DNA of 64,000 nucleotides from Streptomyces populi (GTDB lineage: Bacteria; Actinomycetota; Actinomycetes; Streptomycetales; Streptomycetaceae), in contig NZ_KZ626864.1 of the NCBI RefSeq assembly GCF_002911015.1, positions 31,298 to 95,297 of the forward strand, read 5' to 3'. A model generated the notes under the pieces. The model had not been told where the DNA came from. It made no database searches and saw only the letters and a program-made list of their open reading frames with translations. A program made the translations under genes and the position numbers. Shown in pieces: positions 7,433-14,281 of this stretch; position 1 is the first letter of the stretch, and every line of letters starts with the position of its first letter.

Positions 7433-8467
7433 TCAGATCCGGACGCCGAACTGGAAGGGCATGTTGCCGATCGACTCGTAGCGGACGACCGCGCCGGTGT
7501 GCGGGGCGTGCAGCACCTGGCCGTTGCCCGCGTAGAGGCCGACGTGGTGCTGGTCGCCGTAGAAGATGACCAGGTCACCGACCTGTAGATCGCTCTGTGA
7601 GTAGATGCGGGTGCCCGCGTTGGCCTGGGCCTGCGAGGTGCGGGGTATGGTCACGTCGGCCTGGGCGTAGGCCCAGGAGGTGAGGCCCGAGCAGTCGAAG
7701 GAGCTGGGGCCGGAGTGGGCGTACGCGTAGGGTGATCCGATCACGCTCTGGGCGGCGGCGAACGCGGCGGCGGCGCGGCCCGAGGCGGCCTTGGTGGTGC
7801 CGAGGTCGACGCGCCCGCCGGCGCGGGTCGCCCGCTCCTGGTCCTGGGTGGCCAGAGCCGCCTTCTCCTGCGCGGTCAGCGTGTTGAGGAGCTTCTGCGC
7901 CGCGCCCAGCTTGCTCTGGACTTCCTTCTTCTTGCTCGCGAGCTCGGCCCGGGTGTCGGCGAGGCCCTTGAGCTTCACGGAGGCCTCGGCGCGCTGCTGG
8001 GCGAGCGAACGCTGCTTCTCCTGGACCTTCTTGAGCGACTCGATCTGCTGGGCGCTCAGCTGGTCCATGGCCGAGGCCTTGTCCAGGAAGTCGTCCGGGT
8101 CCGAGGAGAGGAAGAGCGCCACGGAGGGGTCGATGCCACCGGTGCGGTACTGGGCGCTGGCCATCGAACCGAGGCCGTCGCGCAGCTCGTTGAGCTCCTC
8201 CTGGCCGCGGGCGACGTTGTCCTGGAGGGCGCTGATCTGCTTCTGCAGCTTCTGCTGCTTCTCCTTGGCGCCGTCGAGCTTCTCGGTGGCCTGCTCGGCC
8301 TCTTCGTAGAGCTTGTCGACCTTGGTCTTGACCTCGTCCTTGTTGGGCTTTTCGGACGGGGCCGCGTTGGCGGCGTTGGCGCTCAGCACGACGGCTGCTG
8401 CGGCGGCGGTGGTGAGCACGGTCACACGGGCGCGGCTCGGCTGCTTGGGTCGACGGTGGGACGTCAC
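7433..8467 (-). CDS. secreted NlpC/P60 peptidoglycan endopeptidase with coiled-coil stalk
   Basis: A 344-residue exported cell-wall hydrolase. It has a Sec-type signal peptide ending near ANAANA/AP. A long coiled coil follows (about 40-215, e.g. EEAEQATEKLDGAKEKQQ), and then an NlpC/P60 domain with catalytic Cys in FDCSGLTSWAY, His in QHHVGLYAG and a third polar residue in HAPHTG. These enzymes cut D-Glu to diamino acid bonds in the peptide stems. The coiled coil resembles the RipA/CwlO arrangement that restrains or localises the enzyme. The start is GTG 8467, nine bases after AAGGAG; the open frame upstream is leader. It stands alone and is convergent with the acyl-CoA dehydrogenase. Confidence 0.93.
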   Translation of the reverse strand: MTSHRRPKQPSRARVTVLTTAAAAAVVLSANAANAAPSEKPNKDEVKTKVDKLYEEAEQATEKLDGAKEKQQKLQKQISALQDNVARGQEELNELRDGLGSMASAQYRTGGIDPSVALFLSSDPDDFLDKASAMDQLSAQQIESLKKVQEKQRSLAQQRAEASVKLKGLADTRAELASKKKEVQSKLGAAQKLLNTLTAQEKAALATQDQERATRAGGRVDLGTTKAASGRAAAAFAAAQSVIGSPYAYAHSGPSSFDCSGLTSWAYAQADVTIPRTSQAQANAGTRIYSQSDLQVGDLVIFYGDQHHVGLYAGNGQVLHAPHTGAVVRYESIGNMPFQFGVRI

Positions 8468-8714
8468 GAAAGCGAACTCCTTCTTCCTCCAACCGCCTGC
8501 CGAAAACGCCGACGAGCGGTGATCCTTCACTGTCACCCCCAGCGAGTGAACAACCGGGCAAAGGTTCGGATGGCGACTGTAGTGACTCAGTCTTCATCAG
8601 AGCAAGTGGCGTTGTAATGAAGGATGTTGAGTTACAGAGACGAGTTGCGGCTTCCTTCGGAGTGTTGCCGGGTAGGTGGCAGGTGTTGATGCGGATTCGA
8701 CCTGTCAAGGCGAT

Positions 8715-9125
8715 ACTCGCGGCCGGTGTGCGAAATCCCGGGCACTCGCGCGGCCGGTTGTCGAGCTTCGCCGCGATGGCGTCGAGCTCGTCCTGGCTGA
8801 ACGCCGACAGTTTTGTTCCTTCGGGCGGATGCTGCCGGAGCAGCTCCTCGATCGGTCGGGCGTCGGTGATCCGTGAATGCCACTGGCCTTTCACCGTGTG
8901 GTGCTTGTTCTTCCGGATCGGGCGGCCAGTTCGAACGCGCTTGCACGGTTCGCGGGGACCGCCTTCCGGCGGGTGGTGTGGATCGTCCGGCAGGCCGTCT
9001 CGTGGGCGATCCGCGGCCGCGGGTCGTCCCCGTGATGCAGACGCAAGTGTCCGACGATCTGTTCGGGCGACCACTCCTTCGCCGGCAGGGTCAGCGCCGT
9101 CTGCCTCCAACCGGCACTGTCGCTC
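8715..9125 (-). pseudogene. eroded IS30-family transposase remnant
   Basis: Two pieces of an IS30-type transposase can be read on the minus strand in different frames. The upstream piece (about 9110-8930) gives EWSPEQIVGHLRLHHGDDP then RIAHETACRTIH, the DNA-binding/linker part. The downstream piece (about 8900-8720) gives ITDARPIEELLRQHPPEGTK and DELDAIAAKLDNRP, the conserved C-terminal end. The DDE catalytic core between them is missing and the frames do not join, so it is dead. I found no terminal inverted repeats. Base composition is slightly less GC-biased than the neighbours. It fills most of the 8468-9204 spacer. The rest of that spacer is the leader of the endopeptidase gene. Confidence 0.8.
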
Positions 9126-9204
9126 TGGCCGGTTGAATCCGAGTCCGTCGAAACGGAGCTGGTTCAGCGGGAACCTTCGGCCGGTTGCCGGACACGTACA
9201 GAGC

Positions 9205-9852
9205 ATGGAACTGAATGACGCTGGTCCCGCCGTACCGGTCGGAGGGATATCTGACCGAGAGCTGTGGGCGAGGGCCGTCGACGGCGACCGGGAGGCGTTC
9301 GGTCTGATCTTCGACCGTCATGGGAGGACCGTCTACAACCACCTGTTCCGGCGGACGGCCGACTGGTCCGAGGCCGAAGACCTCACGTCGACCGTGTTCT
9401 TGCATGCCTGGCGTCGACGATCGGAGACGGTACTGGACCGCGACTCGGCCTTGCCGTGGTTGCTGGGCATCGCCGACCGCCTGCTGTCGAATACCCGGCG
9501 GCGGCTGAGGCGGGCCGAGGCGTTGCTGCGCCGGCTCGTCTCGCATGAGGAGTCGGTGGGCGACCACGCGGACCGCGTCGCCGTCCTGGTCGACGACGAG
9601 CGTCGTATGTCGGAGATCCACCGGGCGCTGGCTCGGCTGCCGCGCCACGAACGCGAGGTCGTCGAGCTCTGCGTGTGGTCCGGCCTGGATCAGCAGGCGG
9701 CTGCGGCAACGCTGAAGGTGGCGGTCGGAACCGTGAAGTCCAGACTGCACCGGGCGCGGCGGAGACTGGGGGCCGACCTCGTCGGCAGATCCACGCCTCC
9801 GGCGTCATTCGGTTCGGTGAATCCCGTCAACGCGGAAGAGATCGCACGATGA
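9205..9852 (+). CDS. ECF-type RNA polymerase sigma factor
   Basis: A 215-residue sigma-70 family factor with only regions 2 and 4. Region 2 (about 22-90) includes FGLIFDRHGRTVYNHLFRRT and SEAEDLTSTVFLHAWRR. Region 4 (about 135-190) is the helix-turn-helix around LPRHEREVVELCVWSGLDQQ and VAVGTVKSRLHRARRRL. The start is ATG 9205, since everything upstream in the same frame crosses the IS30 remnant. Its stop overlaps the start of the next gene (ATGA at 9849-9852). This translational coupling suggests the membrane protein that follows is its partner, perhaps an anti-sigma or signal receiver. Confidence 0.9.
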   Translation: MELNDAGPAVPVGGISDRELWARAVDGDREAFGLIFDRHGRTVYNHLFRRTADWSEAEDLTSTVFLHAWRRRSETVLDRDSALPWLLGIADRLLSNTRRRLRRAEALLRRLVSHEESVGDHADRVAVLVDDERRMSEIHRALARLPRHEREVVELCVWSGLDQQAAAATLKVAVGTVKSRLHRARRRLGADLVGRSTPPASFGSVNPVNAEEIAR

Positions 9853-10754
9853 ATGACATGCCGGGCATTCCCGCGGCTCCTTCCGATCGTGATCTGCCGG
9901 ACCACCGGCGGACCCGAGAGGAGCTACTGATGAAGATCGGCTCAGAGGACGACCGTGCTTCGCTGCGACGCGGGTGGGGAGTGCCGCTGGGTGTTGCCAC
10001 CGGCGTTGTGGCGGTGAGCGTCGCGGCCGTGGCCGTCTTCAGCGGGGCGGGGGATGCCGAGCCGCTTCTCGCCGCTCCTGACGGAAACCCGACGAGCGCC
10101 GCCGCGCCACCGAGTCCGATCGCAACGCGCGGCTCCACGTCGGCCGGAGCCGGGCCGGCGCCGTCGTCGACTCGCACGACTTCCACCCCGGACGCGTTCG
10201 CCGTCACCAGCGGGACGACGACCCCGATCGACGCCGGGACCGTCGCCAAGATCCTTGCCTCCTGTCTGGGCCCGGATGCCTCGAGCTACCACGCGGTGAT
10301 CGCGGCCCGCGCTCCCGTCGCCTCGCAGCGCGGGGACGGTGTGGTCATCGCCGTCAACTCCGCCGATCAGTACGTGCAATGCGAGTCGAAGGGTGACAAG
10401 GGCAGCAGTCAGGATTCCCCGCCCACGTTCATCAACAATCGCCTGTGGGGCACCGGTCATACGATTGAGTATTTCGACTCCTTTGGCGAGTCCACCGGCA
10501 AGGGTCAATATCTCGTGTTGGGCGCCGGGCACTACACGTCAAACATTGCCAGGATCGCCATCAGCTACGGCGATAACCCGAAGCAGTACCCGGCGGCCAT
10601 GGCGGGCGGAGCGTTCGTCTACGCGGCGGCTCTCTCCGTCGACAACCCCGGATCGCACTATGCGGGCCCGAGCCCCTACGTCCACGCCTACAACGCGTCC
10701 GGTGAGGAGATCTACAATCAGGAGAAGGACCCGCAGTTCACCGATGGCCGGTAA
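9849..10754 (+). CDS. membrane-anchored protein coupled to the ECF sigma factor
   Basis: A 301-residue protein with a short cytoplasmic N-terminus (about 45 residues) and one membrane helix (about 50-68, VATGVVAVSVAAVAVFSG). A Ser/Thr/Pro/Ala-rich linker follows, then an outside domain of about 190 residues that I do not recognise (motifs SSYHAVIAARAP, GTGHTIEYFDSFG). It overlaps the sigma gene by ATGA, as anti-sigma genes often do. However, I see no zinc-anti-sigma HxxxCxxC motif. It may be a regulator of the sigma factor or simply a co-expressed surface protein. Codon use is slightly less GC-biased towards the 3' end. Confidence 0.75.
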   Translation: MNDMPGIPAAPSDRDLPDHRRTREELLMKIGSEDDRASLRRGWGVPLGVATGVVAVSVAAVAVFSGAGDAEPLLAAPDGNPTSAAAPPSPIATRGSTSAGAGPAPSSTRTTSTPDAFAVTSGTTTPIDAGTVAKILASCLGPDASSYHAVIAARAPVASQRGDGVVIAVNSADQYVQCESKGDKGSSQDSPPTFINNRLWGTGHTIEYFDSFGESTGKGQYLVLGAGHYTSNIARIAISYGDNPKQYPAAMAGGAFVYAAALSVDNPGSHYAGPSPYVHAYNASGEEIYNQEKDPQFTDGR

Positions 10755-11058
10755 ATCCGCCATTCGGTGGACCTTATTGCGGCCCGGTGATGTCGAAGGA
10801 CTACGCGCCGGTCTCGCCGCCGCCGAGGACGAGTTCGCCCAGATCGACAGATGTTCCCGCAAGCAAACATTCGCCGGTCGCGGTATGCCTACGGCCTGGA
10901 GCGAAGATCGTCGGGTGCGGGTGCGGGTGCGGGTGCGGGTGCGGATCGGGCGGACGCCGGCGCTCTCGGCGGCAACTGGCGCGAGCTGCCTGTCGAGCGG
11001 ATCCGTGAACTACGGCGTCACAGGAACCTGACAGCCCGTCTGGAGAGGAAGGACCTGG
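10755..11058. other. spacer with a hexamer repeat, no gene recognised
   Basis: No frame in these 304 bases gives a protein I recognise. Broken phrases in several frames (for example GLAAAEDEFAQIDR and RIRELRRHRNLTARL) hint at decayed coding DNA, but there is no start or ribosome site. The centre holds the GGGTGC tandem repeat. Confidence 0.45.
10913..10944. repeat. GGGTGC hexamer tandem repeat, five copies
   Basis: Five perfect head-to-tail copies of GGGTGC plus two further bases. Being a multiple of three it would not shift frame if coding, but it lies in non-coding or decayed DNA. Copy number is likely to vary between strains by slippage. Confidence 0.9.
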
Positions 11059-11922
11059 TCATAGTCGTGCGGCCGTGCGGACCAGGCCGGCCAGGGCGAG
11101 GGAGCGGCTGTGGGCGGGCCAGACGATGTGGGTCACGACGGGAGGCGCGTCGGTCAAGGGGACGGCCGTGTGCTCGGCCCACAGCCAGGAGCGGGCGGAG
11201 TCGGGGACGACCGCCACAGTACGCCCGAGGGCGATCAACTGGGCCAGTTGCGTCTGGTTGTGGATCTCGGGGCCCGGGCCGGGTGCGTAGGTGCCGTGGG
11301 TGGGCCAGCGGGCGAGCGGCAGATCGGGGACGTCCCTGACATCGGCCAGGGACAAGGTCGCGCGGGCGGCGAGGGGGTGCCCGGCAGGCAGGACGGCGAC
11401 CTGCCCCTCGGTCGTCAGTGCCTCGCTGTCGAAGCCGGCGAGGGAGTTCCATGGCGTGTGCATGAGCGCGACATCGGCGCGTCCGTCGCGCAGCAGCTCT
11501 TCCTGCTCGCAGATGCCGCACGGCAGCACCTCGATCTCGGCACTGCCGGGCTCGGCCGCGTAGGCGTCGAGAAGCTTCCGCAGCAGTTCGTGGGACGCGG
11601 CGGCCTTCACCGCGAGGACCAGCCGGCCGCGGGGGCCGCCAGGGTTGTCTGCACCGCCGGCGCGCCGGGTGCGGCGAGCGGCGGCAGCGGTCGCGTCGAG
11701 GGCCGCCCGGCCTTCGTGCAACAGCACCTCTCCGGCACCGGTCAGGCGGACACCACGGCGGTTGCGCTCCAGCAGGCAGACCCCGAGGCGTCGTTCGAGT
11801 TGCTGGATCGCCCGCGACAGCGGCGGCTGGGCCATGCCGAGGCGCTCGGCGGCGCGCCCGAAGTGCAGTTCCTCGGCGACGGCCACGAAGTACCTCAGCT
11901 CGCGGGTCTCCAGGGTGTCCAC
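11059..11922 (-). CDS. LysR-family transcriptional regulator
   Basis: A 287-residue LysR regulator. The winged helix-turn-helix is in residues 1-65: TRELRYFVAVAEELHFGRAA, LGMAQPPLSRAIQQLE, LLERNRRGVRLT. The effector-binding periplasmic-protein-like domain fills the rest. It is divergent from the short-chain dehydrogenase at 12015. The gap holds ATACCCGGCAGGTAT, a classic T-N11-A LysR site, so it most likely controls that gene and itself. The effector is unknown, perhaps a quinone or electrophile handled by the dehydrogenase. Confidence 0.94.
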   Translation of the reverse strand: MDTLETRELRYFVAVAEELHFGRAAERLGMAQPPLSRAIQQLERRLGVCLLERNRRGVRLTGAGEVLLHEGRAALDATAAAARRTRRAGGADNPGGPRGRLVLAVKAAASHELLRKLLDAYAAEPGSAEIEVLPCGICEQEELLRDGRADVALMHTPWNSLAGFDSEALTTEGQVAVLPAGHPLAARATLSLADVRDVPDLPLARWPTHGTYAPGPGPEIHNQTQLAQLIALGRTVAVVPDSARSWLWAEHTAVPLTDAPPVVTHIVWPAHSRSLALAGLVRTAARL

Positions 11923-11941
11923 GGCCGCAGCATACGCGGTG

Positions 11942-11956
11942 ATACCCGGCAGGTAT
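11942..11956. promoter_or_regulatory. LysR box ATACC-N5-GGTAT
   Basis: A perfect 5+5 palindrome with a five-base spacer that contains the T-N11-A pattern. It lies 20 bases upstream of the LysR start and 58 upstream of the dehydrogenase. Binding by the adjacent LysR protein is inferred. Confidence 0.7.
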
Positions 11957-12014
11957 GACAGGACACCGCATCGGTGTTGGCCGCGCCACTCGTCCGCGAG
12001 CCAGCATCATCAGC

Positions 12015-12752
12015 ATGAGCGAAACGATGATCGCGCTGGTGACCGGCGCGAACAAGGGCATCGGGTACGAGATCGCGGCCGGGCTGGGCGGCCTCGGGTA
12101 CCGCGTGGGTGTGGGAGCCCGCGACGCGGACCGACGCGAAACCGCCGTCGGGAAACTGCGCGCCGTCGGCGTGGACGCGTTCGGGGTACCGCTGGACGTG
12201 ACCGACGACCAGAGCGTCACTGATGCCGCGGAACTGATCGAACGGCTGGCCGGGCGCCTGGACGCCCTGGTCAACAACGCCGGCATCTCGGGCGAGATGG
12301 ACCCGGGGTGGGTGCAGGACCCGACCGCGCTCGACCTGGAGGTGCTCCGCACGGTCGTGGACACCAACGTCATGGGTGTCGTCCGGGTCACCAACGCGAT
12401 GCTGCCACTGCTGCGGCGCTCGGCCTCGCCACGCATCGTCAACGTCTCCAGCAGCGTCGGTTCCCTGACCCGGCAGGCGGACCCGGACATCGAGATCGGT
12501 CCGGTCATGGCGGCCTACGCGCCGTCGAAGTCGTTCCTCAACGCCCTCACCGTGCAGTACGCCCGGCAGTTCGCCGGTACGGACATCCTGATCAACGCCG
12601 CCTGCCCGGGCCTGGTCGCGACCGACTTCACAGGCTTCCAAGGGCCCCGCACTCCTGAACAGGGCGCGACCACGGCGATCCGGCTCGCCACCCTGCCCGA
12701 CGGCGGCCCGACCGGTTCGTTCTTCGAGGACGACGGCGTCGTCCCCTGGTGA
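12015..12752 (+). CDS. short-chain dehydrogenase/reductase (carbonyl-reductase-like)
   Basis: A 245-residue classical SDR. It has the cofactor motif TGANKGIGYEIA (residues 9-20), the NNAG motif in LVNNAGISGE, the catalytic serine in VNVSSSVG, and YAPSK as the YxxxK pair. The TGANKGIG form is typical of the carbonyl-reductase-like SDRs, which use NADPH to reduce quinones and aldehydes. I chose ATG 12015; the longer frame runs through the promoter and the LysR box. It is divergent from the LysR gene and probably its target. Confidence 0.92.
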   Translation: MSETMIALVTGANKGIGYEIAAGLGGLGYRVGVGARDADRRETAVGKLRAVGVDAFGVPLDVTDDQSVTDAAELIERLAGRLDALVNNAGISGEMDPGWVQDPTALDLEVLRTVVDTNVMGVVRVTNAMLPLLRRSASPRIVNVSSSVGSLTRQADPDIEIGPVMAAYAPSKSFLNALTVQYARQFAGTDILINAACPGLVATDFTGFQGPRTPEQGATTAIRLATLPDGGPTGSFFEDDGVVPW

Positions 12753-12911
12753 TCACGAACTCGCCGTGGATTCCGCAGAGACCGGATGTACCGGGAATCC
12801 CGGGCCGGGCGTTCTGGTCGAGCCCGGCGACCCCGCGGCTCAGCACGAGATCCACAGACGGGCCCGACGCGACGGGACGCCGGCTTGCGGACCGTCTGAG
12901 GTGGCTGACCG

Positions 12912-12992
12912 CTGCTTTTCCAGGGTGAGATACCGGCCGACTTCGGGGTCATAGGTGCGGAAGAAGCTGTGGTGGAGGCCTGTGCCCGGGCC
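12912..12992 (-). pseudogene. RHS-repeat core fragment (polymorphic toxin relic)
   Basis: About 27 codons on the minus strand read GTGLHHSFFRTYDPEVGRY followed by LTLEKQ. This matches the end of the RHS-associated core (TGLHHNxFRYYDPExGRYLT), the point just before the variable toxin tip. Nothing before or after continues the family, so it is a broken relic. It sits in the otherwise featureless 12753-13069 spacer between the dehydrogenase and the next gene. Confidence 0.72.
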
Positions 12993-13069
12993 GAAGTGCC
13001 GGCGACGGCAGCGGCCGCCCTCCGCGACCTGCCCACGGAGCGTGGAGGGCGTGGAGCCCTCCACGCTCG

Positions 13070-13795
13070 CTATCGTCCGGGCAGGTCGGGCGGGCCGAAC
13101 ACGGTGGTCCAGCGGCGGGCGAGCACCGCGTTCTCCCGGGGGGTGAGCCACTCGGGGGCGCCGAGCGCCAGCGCGGCCGCGTACGCAGCGCGAAAGGCCC
13201 GCAGCCAGGCCGGATCGTCGAGCACCTCGGCCCCGTCCTCCTCGTCCGGACCGAACAGGTGCGGGCCCACCCGGCGAGCGGCCTCCGTGACCACCTCGTT
13301 GAGGGTGGTCAGGCCGCATCCGACCGGAGAGTTGGTGTGATGCTGCCGCATCCAGCGAGCCCACAGGGTTCGTGTCAGAGGCTCCTCGCCTTCGTCCGAC
13401 AGTGCGGCGAGGGCGTCGGCCTGGGCGCCGGTCAGCGTTCGCGTCCGGGTGATCACCCATTCCACGGCCTCCCCGTGCGGTCCGGCGACCAGCCACGTGG
13501 GCACCCGTTCCATGACCGTGAAGGCCCGGCAGCGCACCCATCTGCGGCTCAGGACCGGCCGCACCGGTTCGAGATCGGTCACGCGCCACAGACTGGACGG
13601 CCACCGCAGGACATCGGTGACGATCTCGTTCACCAACAGCCCCTCGTCGCCGTCCGGCTGCCGGTCCGCCGGCCGCCCGGTACGGCGCTCACGAGCAGCG
13701 GACAGCCTGTCGGGAACGAAGGACACACGTGCCCCGGGTGCGGGCTCCGGCTCGCCGTGAAAACGTTCGGCGTCGTGCAGGGCGAAGAAGGACAC
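13070..13795 (-). CDS. unknown protein downstream of the TROVE gene
   Basis: I do not recognise this family. A start at GTG 13795 gives 241 residues. It is a soluble, Arg-rich mixed alpha/beta protein with several conserved-looking stretches (VNEIVTDVLRWPSSLWRVTD, RWVRCRAFTVMERVPTWLVA, LWARWMRQHHTNSPVG). There is no membrane segment or signal. It lies on the same strand as the TROVE gene but is separated from it by 486 bases and a strong terminator, so it is probably a separate transcript. The start is uncertain, because no good ribosome site is seen and the frame is open further upstream. A functional tie to TROVE is possible but unproven. Confidence 0.6.
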   Translation of the reverse strand: MSFFALHDAERFHGEPEPAPGARVSFVPDRLSAARERRTGRPADRQPDGDEGLLVNEIVTDVLRWPSSLWRVTDLEPVRPVLSRRWVRCRAFTVMERVPTWLVAGPHGEAVEWVITRTRTLTGAQADALAALSDEGEEPLTRTLWARWMRQHHTNSPVGCGLTTLNEVVTEAARRVGPHLFGPDEEDGAEVLDDPAWLRAFRAAYAAALALGAPEWLTPRENAVLARRWTTVFGPPDLPGR

Positions 13796-13970
13796 GCCGT
13801 CACGGTACGCACCCCGGCGCAGCGGCCGCCCCGACGTGCGAAGCGTCGGGACGGAGCCGCCGGTGACGCCCCGCACCGGAGTTCGGTGGCGTTCACGGCG
13901 GACCGGTCCCGGACACCCGCGTCGCAGGCTCTGGTCGGTGGCCGCCGCTCGGGGGCTCGCGGCCGCTGCC

Positions 13971-14000
13971 GTCGGGGCAGCCGTCGACGGCTGCCCCGAC
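13971..14000. repeat. perfect 30-bp palindrome
   Basis: The left arm 13971-13985 (starts GTCGGGGCAG) is exactly complementary to 13986-14000 (ends CTGCCCCGAC), with no spacer. It can form a cruciform, or as RNA a 13-bp stem closed by a tight loop. It is much longer than expected by chance. Confidence 0.95.
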
Positions 14001-14227
14001 GATCGGCGTGGGGGAGGCGTCGTGGTCGTCGGCCCCACGCCTCCGTGAACAGTCACGAGTCGGCCGGGCAGTCGATCGGCCTCGGCCGGGCCGAGGAGGC
14101 CGTTGTCGTCCTGCGTCGGGACAAGCCCCGTCCGTCGCGGTCCTCGGCCACCGTCCGGAGCGAGGAACCCCCGTTCCGATGTGTGCCCGGCACGAACGGA
14201 GGACTGGCGGCCGGTCACCCCGCGTGC

Positions 14228-14271
14228 CGTCCCGCGGCCGGTGGCGCATCCGGTCCACCGGCCGCGGGACG
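14228..14271 (-). terminator. terminator hairpin after the TROVE gene
   Basis: Perfect 17-base arms (14228-14244 and 14255-14271) with a 10-base loop (cgcatccggt), starting 11 bases beyond the TROVE stop codon. There is no U-run, as is usual in Streptomyces. Confidence 0.8.
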
Positions 14272-14281
14272 ACCGTACGGA

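Larger units (their letters stand above)
13796..14281. other. hairpin-packed spacer between TROVE gene and its neighbour
   Basis: These 486 bases hold no convincing gene but an unusual density of stable inverted repeats. They include a terminator next to the TROVE stop, a perfect 30-bp palindrome, nested arms around 14020-14045 (GGCGTGGGG with CCCCACGCC), a hairpin near 14076-14100 (GGCCTCGGC with GCCGAGGAGGCC), and one around 14172-14200 (CCGTTC with GAACGG enclosing GTGCCCGGCAC). Ro60/TROVE genes in other bacteria have Y RNA genes next to them, so a structured RNA here is plausible. I could not match a Y RNA consensus. Confidence 0.45.

Noticed and set aside
8468..8640. possible ydaO/c-di-AMP riboswitch before the NlpC/P60 gene
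   Set aside because: Such switches precede many actinobacterial wall hydrolases, but I could not find the conserved aptamer core in this leader.
10851..11058. small gene containing the GGGTGC repeat
   Set aside because: Several frames are open, but none has a start with a ribosome site, and the product is Gly/Cys or Arg/Val low complexity.
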